DNA of 64,000 nucleotides, taken from assembly GCF_051488685.1 (NCBI RefSeq), contig NZ_JBPSEH010000001.1:699548-763547 (forward strand), in the 5' to 3' direction. Origin of the DNA: Melioribacter sp051488685 (lineage in GTDB: Bacteria; Bacteroidota; Ignavibacteria; Ignavibacteriales; Melioribacteraceae). The position numbers were made by a program, and so were the translations under genes. The notes under the pieces were generated by a model. That model did not search any database. It saw nothing but the letters and a program-made list of their open reading frames with translations, and was not told the origin of the DNA. This document shows, one piece after another, positions 44,175-52,926 of this stretch. Every line of letters starts with the position of its first letter. Positions within the stretch are counted from its first letter, which is position 1.

Positions 44175-46610
44175 ATGAGTACAATATTCGAAAAAATAGT
44201 ACCTGTCTCTTTAGAAGAAGAAATGAAGTCGTCTTACATCGATTATGCGATGAGTGTTATAGTGGCTCGCGCATTACCAGATGTCAGAGACGGTTTAAAG
44301 CCTGTGCATCGTAGAGTATTGTTCGGTATGCACGAACTTGGATTAACTTATAATAAGCCATATAAAAAATCAGCTCGTATTGTCGGTGAAGTACTTGGTA
44401 AATATCATCCTCACGGTGATAGTGCCGTTTACGATACGATGGTTAGAATGGTTCAGGATTTTTCGCTGCGATATCCATTAGTAGATGGTCAGGGTAACTT
44501 TGGTTCGATCGATGGTGATAGTCCCGCAGCAATGCGTTATACAGAAGCACGACTGGCTCGTATTTCGGAAGAAATGTTGCGTGACCTCGACAAAAACACG
44601 GTCGACTTTATCCCCAATTTCGACGATACATTGCAAGAACCTTCTGTATTACCTTCTTATCTGCCGAACTTACTTGTAAACGGTTCAAGTGGAATTGCCG
44701 TTGGAATGGCTACAAACATTCCACCACATAATCTTACGGAAGTAATTGATGGATTGGTAGCTTTGATTGATAATCCGAAAATTACACCTGAAGATATTAT
44801 GAAGTACATTAAAGCGCCCGACTTTCCAACGGGCGGAATTATCTACGGTTATGAAGGCGTTCGGGAAGCTTATTTAACAGGCCGCGGAAGAATTGTTATT
44901 CGTGCAAAAGCTAATATCGAAACTCTGAAAAACGAGAGAGAAAACATCGTTATTACCGAGCTTCCTTATCAGGTAAACAAAGCCGCATTAATCGAAAAAA
45001 TAGCAGAGCTCGTAAGGAATCAGAAGATTGAAGGAATTTCCAACATTCGTGACGAATCCGACCGCGATGGTATGAGAATCGTCATCGAAATGAAAAGAGA
45101 TGGCCAGCCTGCAGTTACATTGAACCAGCTTTTTAAACATACTCAGATGCAGGTCACTTTCGGCGTAATAATGCTTGCTCTTGTAAATGGTGTTCCGAAA
45201 GTTCTTACACTTAAACAAATGATGGAACACTTCCTCGACCATCGTATGGATGTTCTTATAAGAAGAACAAAATTTGAATTAGACGCAGCCGAAAGGAGAG
45301 CCCATATTCTTGAAGGATATATTATAGCTCTCGACAATATCGACGAAGTTATTGAAACAATAAAAAGATCTCGCGACGTTGAAACTGCCAAACACAACTT
45401 GATGCGCAAATTCAAACTTTCTGAAATCCAGGCAAAGGCAATTCTCGATATGAGATTGCAACGCCTTACCGGTCTGGAAAGAAAGAAAATTGAAGACGAA
45501 TACAAAGAAACTATTAAATTAATCGAAAAACTTAAAGGTATTCTTGACAGCGAAAAGAAGAGAAAACAAATCATCAAAGAAGAGTTGCTTGCGCTAAAAG
45601 AAAAATATGGAGACGAAAGAAGAACCGAAATTATCTATGACTATAAGGACTTTTCACTCGAAGATATAATTGCCGAAGAAGACGTTGTTGTTACTATTTC
45701 GCATAAAGGATTCATTAAAAGATTCCCCGTTAGTGGTTACAGACGTCAGTCCAGAGGCGGTAAAGGAGTTACCGGAGCTGGCACCAACGATGAAGATTTC
45801 ATTGAACATATGTTTGTTGCCTCTACACACCACTACATTATGTTCTTTACCGACAATGGTAAGTGCTACTGGCTCAAAGTGCATGAAATTCCTGAAGGCG
45901 GACGAACAGCGAAAGGTAGATCGATACTCAATCTTATCGAAAAATCGAAGGATGAAAAAATTGCCGCTTTTGTCACCGTTAAAGAGTTCAGCGACGATAA
46001 ATACGTTGTAATGGTTACCGAAAAAGGAACAATAAAAAAGACTGTTCTCTCGGCATACTCCAATATTCGACGCGGTGGTATTTATGCAATCAATCTCGTT
46101 GAAGGCGATAATCTCGTCGAAGCAAAACTGAGCGACGGTAACAACGATATTATTATCGGTACACAGAACGGGATGGCAATTCGATTCAACGAAAAAGACG
46201 TGCGTGATATGGGTAGAACTGCAACTGGAGTAAGAGGTATTAACCTTGCTAAGGACGACAAAGTTATCGGTATGATCGTCGTTAGAAATGCATCGACACT
46301 CCTTGTAGTTACAAATAAAGGCTATGGAAAACGCTCAGAACTTGACGATTATCGTTTAACTCACAGAGGTGGCAAAGGCATTATTACAATTAAAACTTCT
46401 GAAAAGAACGGCAGAATGATTGCCATGAAAGAAGTAAATGACACGGATGAATTAGTTATTATTACTACTAAAGGAATGGTGATCCGACAGGCAGTAAAAG
46501 ATATTAGAGTAATGGGAAGAAACACTCAAGGAGTTCGATTGATTAAATTAAATGAAGGCGATGAAATTGCTGATATTGCCAGAGTGGTTCCTGAAGAAAA
46601 CGAAGTATAA
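44175..46610 (+). CDS. gyrA: DNA gyrase subunit A
   Basis: 811 residues. The catalytic Tyr is Tyr122 (MRYTEARL), and quinolone-determining positions lie around GKYHPHGDSAVYD. The C-terminal beta-pinwheel carries a GyrA-box-like QSRGGKG (usual QRRGGKG) near residue 520, which marks gyrase rather than topoisomerase IV. It works with gyrB, one gene upstream. It is preceded by a 33-base gap and followed by a terminator hairpin. Confidence 0.96.
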   Translation: MSTIFEKIVPVSLEEEMKSSYIDYAMSVIVARALPDVRDGLKPVHRRVLFGMHELGLTYNKPYKKSARIVGEVLGKYHPHGDSAVYDTMVRMVQDFSLRYPLVDGQGNFGSIDGDSPAAMRYTEARLARISEEMLRDLDKNTVDFIPNFDDTLQEPSVLPSYLPNLLVNGSSGIAVGMATNIPPHNLTEVIDGLVALIDNPKITPEDIMKYIKAPDFPTGGIIYGYEGVREAYLTGRGRIVIRAKANIETLKNERENIVITELPYQVNKAALIEKIAELVRNQKIEGISNIRDESDRDGMRIVIEMKRDGQPAVTLNQLFKHTQMQVTFGVIMLALVNGVPKVLTLKQMMEHFLDHRMDVLIRRTKFELDAAERRAHILEGYIIALDNIDEVIETIKRSRDVETAKHNLMRKFKLSEIQAKAILDMRLQRLTGLERKKIEDEYKETIKLIEKLKGILDSEKKRKQIIKEELLALKEKYGDERRTEIIYDYKDFSLEDIIAEEDVVVTISHKGFIKRFPVSGYRRQSRGGKGVTGAGTNDEDFIEHMFVASTHHYIMFFTDNGKCYWLKVHEIPEGGRTAKGRSILNLIEKSKDEKIAAFVTVKEFSDDKYVVMVTEKGTIKKTVLSAYSNIRRGGIYAINLVEGDNLVEAKLSDGNNDIIIGTQNGMAIRFNEKDVRDMGRTATGVRGINLAKDDKVIGMIVVRNASTLLVVTNKGYGKRSELDDYRLTHRGGKGIITIKTSEKNGRMIAMKEVNDTDELVIITTKGMVIRQAVKDIRVMGRNTQGVRLIKLNEGDEIADIARVVPEENEV

Positions 46611-46618
46611 TTACAAAG

Positions 46619-46642
46619 GAGCGGAGGAAAATTCCTCCGCTC
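46619..46642 (+). terminator. Terminator after gyrA
   Basis: GAGCGGAGGAA (46619-46629) pairs with TTCCTCCGCTC (46632-46642), effectively nine pairs around a small loop, then AATTGTTTATTT. The T-run is interrupted, so it is moderate in strength. Confidence 0.6.
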
Positions 46643-46705
46643 AATTGTTTATTTCGAATATCTCTCCTAAATTGTATTTAATTAAAAGAACTTAGGGCAC
46701 TTAAC

Positions 46706-48544
46706 ATGAAAAAGATAATCTTCTTTCTTTTTATACCTGTAATTTTGCTATCACAACCACTGCCTTCTAATTTCAAACAAGCATTCGAAAAACAAACCAG
46801 AACTTTCAGTGGGAAACCTGGACAGAATTACTGGCAAAATAAAAGTGATTATCAAATCGATGCTGAGGTAATCCCATCAGAAAGAAAAGTTAAAGCCGAA
46901 GAAACAATAATTTATTTTAACAATAGTCCCGATACACTCGATATCATAGTGGTCAAGCTGTTGGCCGATATATATCGAAAAGGAAACTCAAGGGATTTTG
47001 AAATATCGCCAGGTGCAGTAAATGAAGGAATGAAAATTTTTGAATCAAAATTGAATGGTTCCGATTTCGAAATAACAGGTGAAAGAGAGAAACCACATAT
47101 TGCAGGGACAAAATTAATAATACCTTTAAAGGAAAAATTATTGCCAGGAGCAAGTGCCGAGCTTTATTTCAAATGGGAAGTCGATATTCCGAACGAGTCA
47201 CAAATACGTATGGGTGCGTACGATTCTACTTCATTTTTTGTTGCCTACTGGTTCCCGCAAATTGCTGTTTATGACGATATCGACGGCTGGGATATGAATG
47301 ATTATTCGGGACAAACAGAAACTTACAACGATTTCTGCAATTATTCAGTTGAGATCACCGTTCCTCAAAATTTTGTGGTTTGGGCTTCCGGTAAATTATC
47401 AAATCCGGAAGAAGTATTCGAAAAGAAAGTTCTTGATAAATACAATATAGCAAATTCCTCAGAAGAAATAATACATATAATTACCGAAGAAGATTTAGGT
47501 AATGTAACACAAAAACGAGAGAAGTTAACATACAAATTCAGTTCAAAAGCAATCCCCGATTTTGCATTTGCCACGAGCGATCATTACTTGTGGGATGCCT
47601 CTTCATGGCGGGGCGTTTTAATTTCTGCGGCATATAACCCCGAGTCAAAAGGATTTTATAATGTTGCCGATGTGGCTCGTAAATCGATAATTTATTTTTC
47701 AGAGGAACTGCCAGGAGTTATGTATCCCTATCCTGTTATGACAGTTTTTAACGGTAGAGGCGGTATGGAATTTCCAATGATGTGTAATAATTCATCCGTT
47801 GATAATTTGAGTGGCACTGTTCATTTGACTTCGCATGAAATTGCACATACCTACTTTCCTTTTTTTATGGGAATTAATGAAAGGAAATATGCCTGGATGG
47901 ACGAAGGTTGGGCCACAATGTTGCCTTTCGACTTTCAGGAATTGAATGCAGAGGGATACGATCCGAGACAAAGAAATGCAGAAAGTTATTCACGGTATGG
48001 CGGTACTGATCTCGATTTACCACCGATCATTCCTTCGTCTCAATTGAGAGGAAATTCTTATAGAATGGCCTCTTACAACCGTCCTGGAGCCGCTTACGAT
48101 TTTATGATGAAGTTTATGGGTAAAGAAAATTTCAAGGCTTGTCTGCAAGAGTATATTGAACGATGGAATGGCAAACATCCCACTCCATATGACTTCTTTA
48201 ATACATTCGAGGAAGTAAGCGGAGAAGATCTCGATTGGTTTGTTAAACCGTGGTTCTTCGAATTTAAGTACCCCGATATGGCAATTAAAAACGTTGTCTA
48301 TCGGGACGAGTATCTTATTGTGGAAATTGAAAACAAAGGTGGTCTGCCGCTTCCTATAGCCCTGTATGCAAAATACGGCGAGGTCGAAAAAAAGAAAATA
48401 TTCGATGCGCAGGCAAATATCTGGAAAGGCAAAACAAGCATATTAAAGCTCGAAATTAAAATTGATAAACCGATGGAATTATTTTTAGGAACGCATCAAA
48501 TTCCTGACGTTAACGCTGCGGACAATAAATTTACAATAAATTGA
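46706..48544 (+). CDS. M1-family metallopeptidase (exported)
   Basis: 612 residues with a signal peptide (KKIIFFLFIPVILLSQPLP). The zinc site HEIAH is at 377-381, with the third ligand Glu400 in WMDEGWAT, as in aminopeptidases of clan MA(E), family M1. The exopeptidase GAMEN signature is represented by GRGGMEFPMM. An N-terminal beta domain (40-260) precedes it. It should act in the periplasm or outside. No T9SS sorting tail is seen at the C-terminus. Confidence 0.88.
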   Translation: MKKIIFFLFIPVILLSQPLPSNFKQAFEKQTRTFSGKPGQNYWQNKSDYQIDAEVIPSERKVKAEETIIYFNNSPDTLDIIVVKLLADIYRKGNSRDFEISPGAVNEGMKIFESKLNGSDFEITGEREKPHIAGTKLIIPLKEKLLPGASAELYFKWEVDIPNESQIRMGAYDSTSFFVAYWFPQIAVYDDIDGWDMNDYSGQTETYNDFCNYSVEITVPQNFVVWASGKLSNPEEVFEKKVLDKYNIANSSEEIIHIITEEDLGNVTQKREKLTYKFSSKAIPDFAFATSDHYLWDASSWRGVLISAAYNPESKGFYNVADVARKSIIYFSEELPGVMYPYPVMTVFNGRGGMEFPMMCNNSSVDNLSGTVHLTSHEIAHTYFPFFMGINERKYAWMDEGWATMLPFDFQELNAEGYDPRQRNAESYSRYGGTDLDLPPIIPSSQLRGNSYRMASYNRPGAAYDFMMKFMGKENFKACLQEYIERWNGKHPTPYDFFNTFEEVSGEDLDWFVKPWFFEFKYPDMAIKNVVYRDEYLIVEIENKGGLPLPIALYAKYGEVEKKKIFDAQANIWKGKTSILKLEIKIDKPMELFLGTHQIPDVNAADNKFTIN

Positions 48545-48756
48545 TTATGGCATTTTTCTATGACGGTCAAATTAATATCCTTGCCAGTTTTGTAGATAGA
48601 GAAGCGTCCATTTTGAGCACCTGGAATAATTTTAATATTATAATGAGATTTTAACGAAGTTCGCAAAGCAGTCAATTTCGTGCGATATTCTTAATCTATC
48701 CCTTAGTTAGTATCTTTTAAAAAAATGTTTATAGAAATTTGGTTTGTAAAATATTT

Positions 48757-48772
48757 ATCGTATATTTACGAT
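48757..48772. promoter_or_regulatory. Candidate ArsR operator
   Basis: Inverted repeat ATCGTA-TATT-TACGAT, 18 bases before the arsR ATG and within a plausible promoter. The spacing and twofold symmetry fit ArsR/SmtB operators. Autoregulation is inferred. Confidence 0.55.
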
Positions 48773-48789
48773 TAACGATTGGGGTAATT

Positions 48790-49107
48790 ATGGCATATTC
48801 AAAAAAGGAAGAATTCGACAAAGAAGACGTCTGGCTGGCGGAAGTGGCAAAAGCGCTGTCACATCCAGCTCGCTTGCAAATTCTTAAGTTTCTCAACAAA
48901 ATGAATTCGTGCATGGTGGGTTGTATCGTAGAGCACCTTCCGCTTGCACAATCGACTGTATCGCAACATTTGAAAGAACTAAAACGTGTAGACCTTATCG
49001 AGGGAGAAATCGATGGTCCAAAGGTCTGCTATTGTGTAAATAAAAAGACGTTACAACGCGTCAAAAAACAACTGGATAAATTATTTTCTGCAACTGGATG
49101 TTGCTGA
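48790..49107 (+). CDS. ArsR-family metalloregulator
   Basis: 105 residues from the ATG at 48790 with GGGG upstream. A winged helix-turn-helix is seen: ALSHPARLQILKFL, LPLAQSTVSQHLKELKRVDLIEG. Cysteines at 41, 45, 80, 82, 104 and 105 could bind As(III); the terminal Cys104-Cys105 pair and Cys41-Cys45 are unlike the CVC motif of classical ArsR. It lies 15 bases before arsM, making an arsenic-responsive operon likely. An inverted repeat upstream is its probable operator. Confidence 0.88.
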   Translation: MAYSKKEEFDKEDVWLAEVAKALSHPARLQILKFLNKMNSCMVGCIVEHLPLAQSTVSQHLKELKRVDLIEGEIDGPKVCYCVNKKTLQRVKKQLDKLFSATGCC

Positions 49108-49122
49108 GAAAGGAGTATCTAT

Positions 49123-49923
49123 ATGGAAAATCAAAATGAAATAAAAAAAGTCGTTAAGGAAAAATACGCAAAGATAGCAACCAGCGCCTTTGCAGAATCC
49201 TGCTGCGACAAGAATTCATGCTGTGGCGACAAAGTCGATTATTCTATTATTCAGGACGACTATACAGAAGAAGCCGGTTATCTGGCAGACGCCGACCTCG
49301 GACTGGGGTGCGGAATTCCTACAAAACACGCCGGTATTAAAGAGGGGGATGTGGTCGTTGACCTCGGTAGCGGTGCGGGGAACGACGTGTTCGTCGCCCG
49401 CGCAATTGTTGGCAAGAAAGGGAAAGTTATTGGTATCGACATGACCGAAGAAATGATTCGGAAAGCCGAATCTAACAATTCTAAACTCGGTTATGATAAT
49501 GTAATCTTTAAACTTGGCGATATCGAAAATATCCCGCTTGAAGAAAATACGGCAGATGTAGTCATAAGCAACTGCGTCTTAAATTTAGTGCCCGACAAAA
49601 GAAAAGCCTTTACTGAAATCTACAGAATTCTTAAACCAGGAGCTCATTTCTGCATATCAGATATCGTATCGACGGGCGAAATGGCCATGGAATTAAAAAA
49701 ATCGGCAGAACTTTATGCCGGTTGTATCTCGGGCGCCATACCACAAGAAGAATATCTTAAAATTATTGAAGAAACCGGATTTAAAAATGTTGAAATCAAG
49801 TCATCAAAAAAAACCGACTTGCCCGACGAACTTTTGCAACAACATCTGAGCGAAGAAGAAATTGTCAATTTCAAAAAAAGCTCAGTCGGACTACTGAGCA
49901 TTACAGTAACCGCGTATAAGTAA
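49123..49923 (+). CDS. arsM: Arsenite S-adenosylmethyltransferase ArsM
   Basis: 266 residues. The N-terminus has a Cys-rich element (ESCCDKNSCCGDK), followed by LGLGCGIPTKHAG, then SAM motif VVDLGSGAGNDVF and the Cys of SNCVLNLVPDK and AELYAGCISGAI, which supply the thiolates that hold As(III). It methylates arsenite to less toxic or volatile forms. Paired with arsR. A strong hairpin terminator follows. Confidence 0.93.
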   Translation: MENQNEIKKVVKEKYAKIATSAFAESCCDKNSCCGDKVDYSIIQDDYTEEAGYLADADLGLGCGIPTKHAGIKEGDVVVDLGSGAGNDVFVARAIVGKKGKVIGIDMTEEMIRKAESNNSKLGYDNVIFKLGDIENIPLEENTADVVISNCVLNLVPDKRKAFTEIYRILKPGAHFCISDIVSTGEMAMELKKSAELYAGCISGAIPQEEYLKIIEETGFKNVEIKSSKKTDLPDELLQQHLSEEEIVNFKKSSVGLLSITVTAYK

Positions 49924-49943
49924 ACCACACACCATTAATAAAT

Positions 49944-49971
49944 AATTTGCCCACACTTCTGTGGGCAAATT
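49944..49971 (+). terminator. Terminator after arsM
   Basis: AATTTGCCCACA pairs with TGTGGGCAAATT: 12 pairs and a CTTC tetraloop, followed by TGTCTCC. The stem is strong and the T-run weak. It lies 20 bases after the arsM stop. Confidence 0.7.
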
Positions 49972-50061
49972 TGTCTCCATTCCTCGAACAGAAATCTGAA
50001 TAAATTGTTATTATTGTGGTAGTTACTTTTTACTATAATCTCGAGTAATCTAAGGTGTAAT

Positions 50062-52887
50062 ATGAAATCAGCGCTGGGAATAATCATTTTCCTTTTTATT
50101 ACTGTGACGGTTTTACCTCAAGACGAAATAAAAGTACGCGACAATATTTATTATTTGAGTAATACAATAGTTGTTAAATTGAAAGAGGCTGACACTGATG
50201 TAATTAATTTAAAAAAAGAGATAGAAAGGAGAGCAATTAAAATAAGCGGGATTGTAAAAGCATTTTCGGAAAACAAAAATGTGTTGAAAAAAGGCATCGA
50301 TCGTTTTGAGTCGATTTATTTATTGAAAATAGATAACAACGAAGATCCGTTCGAAATTTCAGCAAAGTTGAATAAACTGAAAGAGATTGAATGGGCAGAA
50401 CCAAAATTTATCAGAAGAGTTACCGTTACTCCGAATGATCCAATTTTAAACTCAGGAAGACAGTACAATATCGGAATGATTTCCGCAGAAAAAGCATGGG
50501 ATATTTCTAAAGGTGATACTTCGATTATAATAGCCATTATCGATACAGGAGTTGACTGGAATCACCCCGATTTGAAAGCAAACATTTTATTCGACTCAAA
50601 CGGTAATCTGGTTGGAATTGATTTCGGGGGACTGAATGGTAGTGAAGACAACGACCCGCGCGAAGATGTTCCACCTGACGGCAAAAATTCGTATCACGGG
50701 ACACATGTGGCTGGAATTGCATCGGCAGTAACGAACAATTCAATTGGAGTTGCAGGAGTGGGATTCAATTGTACGATAATGCCTGTAAAAGTTTCGCGTG
50801 GCGATATGCGCGATGCAAATGGATATCCTTATGTTTATTATGGATTTGAAGGAATTAAGTGGGCAGTGGATCATGGAGCAAAAATAATCAATTGTAGCTG
50901 GGGCGGTTATGGTTATTCCAGATATGAAAAGGAGGTCATCGACTATGCCATTGAAAACGGGGCTGTGATTGTTGCGGCTGCAGGAAATGAAAATAGTAAC
51001 AACCTTTTTTATCCCGCCAGTTATGAAGGCGTGTTGTCTGTTGGATGGCTCAACGAAAAAGGTGAGAAGGCTAATTATAACCAGAACTCCGGCTCCAACT
51101 ATGGAACTCAGGTAGATATAATGGCACCCGGTTCATACATTTATTCTACGTGGCCTACGTATGCCGGTCCTGATTCGGTTTATCGTTCAATAAGCGGTTC
51201 TTCAATGGCTACTCCACACGCTGCCGGTGTTGCTGGACTGGTGGCTGCCAGATTTTCGAATTACCTTCCACTTCAAATTGCAGAAAGAATTAGAGCATCT
51301 GGCATAACGCTGGAAAATATACAATATCAATATTTGCTCGGTAAAGGTAGAATAGATGCATATAACGCCGTTAAGGATACAAATCTTTATTCGATAAGAG
51401 CGACAAAAATAGATTTTATTGAAGACGGCAACGGCAATGGACTTTTTGAATCAGGCGAAGCGGTGAATGTTAGAATTAGATTTACAAATTATCTCGACCC
51501 TTCTCCCCAAACCAAGGTATATCTGTTAACCAACGACGTATCAGTTACTATTGATAACAATGAATTTAATCTACCCCCTATGAATACACTCGATACTGCG
51601 GATAATTCATCATCTCTTTTTCGTTTTGTGATTTCCGAAGATTGTCCATACAACCACACAGTTGATGTTATGATTAAATACGAAGGCAATTCATACGACG
51701 ACTATCAATGGTTTTCAATTAGAATTAATCCCACTTATGCTACACACGATGCCAACAAAATCGTACTTACTATAACAAGCAAAGGAACTCTCGGCTTTAA
51801 CGACTATCCCGATAACCAAGAAGGAAGAGGATTTGTCTACAAAAACGGCGACAATCTTATTTTTGAAGGGGCTTTTATGTATGGCACATCATTCGATAAA
51901 GTTATGGACGCAGCTCGTAGCGATTATTTTCAGAGTGAAGATTTTAACATAATCGAAAAAGTTAGAATTACAAGCGATCAAAATAATAATCAAATAGGAA
52001 GAACTCTGTTTGATGATTCTGGATTTGGAGAAGGAGCGCTCGGTATTAAAACTGAACTTACATCATATGGTTTTTCAAATCCACTCGACGATAGTTACAT
52101 TATTCTCGTCAACAGGTTGATTAATCAAAGTGGTATTGACATAAACGGGCTTTATGCCGGTTACTTTTTCGATTGGGATATGCCGGCGGAAATACCCGAT
52201 ATTGACATTGTAGATTTTGATGAGGAAGATCGTTTTGGCTACGTCTTTTGTAAGAATGATTCGATACTAAATACATATGTAGGAATTGCACTGCTGGACA
52301 ACGATAGTAAACTTGGCTTTTATCCGATCGAAAATTCAGCCGATACTGGAGCTGTAATGCTGTTCGACGAAAATGGATTTACAAAGAAGGAGAAATGGAC
52401 CAGTTTAACAAGTGGCTTAATAAATAAGCAGATTGGACCTGCTGATGTTTCAATGGTTATTTCTTCTGGTCCTCATACTTTGAATGCCGGAAGCGATATA
52501 GTAATTCCATTTGTAATCGCTGCAGGCGAAAGTCTCGAAGAGCTTCGTTCAACTATTCACAGGGCACGAGATAAATATAACCAATTAATTACAGAGATAA
52601 GAGAACCTCTGGTTAAATATAACTACAATCTCTCACAAAACTATCCCAATCCGTTTAATCCCAGTACTGTTATTAATTATGAGGTGCCAGAACGAAACTT
52701 TGTTACAATCAAAGTTTATGACATACTGGGCAGAGAAGTAGCCACGCTGGTAAACGAACTGAAAGAAGCGGGAAGTTACAGACTTGAATTTTCTGCGGAT
52801 AAATACGGACTTGCAAGCGGAATTTACTTTTACACATTAAATGCAGCAGATCATATCTTTGTTAGGAAAATGATTTTTGCAAAGTAA
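50062..52887 (+). CDS. Subtilisin-like S8 protease with T9SS sorting domain
   Basis: 941 residues. Signal peptide 1-20, propeptide-like region 30-130, then the S8 catalytic triad Asp161 (IIDTGVDW), His212 (HGTHVAG) and Ser381 (SGSSMATPHAAG). The middle part, from about 440 on, is beta-rich, with an IEDGNGNGLFESGE calcium-loop-like segment. The last 90 residues (from NYPNPFNPST) are a type A T9SS C-terminal domain, ending VRKMIFAK. It should be secreted by the type IX system and anchored or released at the surface. This tail is the best taxonomic marker in the window. Confidence 0.93.
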   Translation: MKSALGIIIFLFITVTVLPQDEIKVRDNIYYLSNTIVVKLKEADTDVINLKKEIERRAIKISGIVKAFSENKNVLKKGIDRFESIYLLKIDNNEDPFEISAKLNKLKEIEWAEPKFIRRVTVTPNDPILNSGRQYNIGMISAEKAWDISKGDTSIIIAIIDTGVDWNHPDLKANILFDSNGNLVGIDFGGLNGSEDNDPREDVPPDGKNSYHGTHVAGIASAVTNNSIGVAGVGFNCTIMPVKVSRGDMRDANGYPYVYYGFEGIKWAVDHGAKIINCSWGGYGYSRYEKEVIDYAIENGAVIVAAAGNENSNNLFYPASYEGVLSVGWLNEKGEKANYNQNSGSNYGTQVDIMAPGSYIYSTWPTYAGPDSVYRSISGSSMATPHAAGVAGLVAARFSNYLPLQIAERIRASGITLENIQYQYLLGKGRIDAYNAVKDTNLYSIRATKIDFIEDGNGNGLFESGEAVNVRIRFTNYLDPSPQTKVYLLTNDVSVTIDNNEFNLPPMNTLDTADNSSSLFRFVISEDCPYNHTVDVMIKYEGNSYDDYQWFSIRINPTYATHDANKIVLTITSKGTLGFNDYPDNQEGRGFVYKNGDNLIFEGAFMYGTSFDKVMDAARSDYFQSEDFNIIEKVRITSDQNNNQIGRTLFDDSGFGEGALGIKTELTSYGFSNPLDDSYIILVNRLINQSGIDINGLYAGYFFDWDMPAEIPDIDIVDFDEEDRFGYVFCKNDSILNTYVGIALLDNDSKLGFYPIENSADTGAVMLFDENGFTKKEKWTSLTSGLINKQIGPADVSMVISSGPHTLNAGSDIVIPFVIAAGESLEELRSTIHRARDKYNQLITEIREPLVKYNYNLSQNYPNPFNPSTVINYEVPERNFVTIKVYDILGREVATLVNELKEAGSYRLEFSADKYGLASGIYFYTLNAADHIFVRKMIFAK

Positions 52888-52894
52888 AAGAAAA

Positions 52895-52926
52895 GCGGGC
52901 AAATAAGCCCGCCCTAAAAATTTTTA
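52895..52926. terminator. Bidirectional terminator between convergent S8 and S46 genes
   Basis: GCGGGC (52895-52900) pairs with GCCCGC (52907-52912), loop AAATAA. On the + strand CCTAAAAATTTTTATT follows, and on the minus strand the reverse complement of the A-rich stretch before the stem gives a T-run. It lies between the two converging stops. Confidence 0.7.
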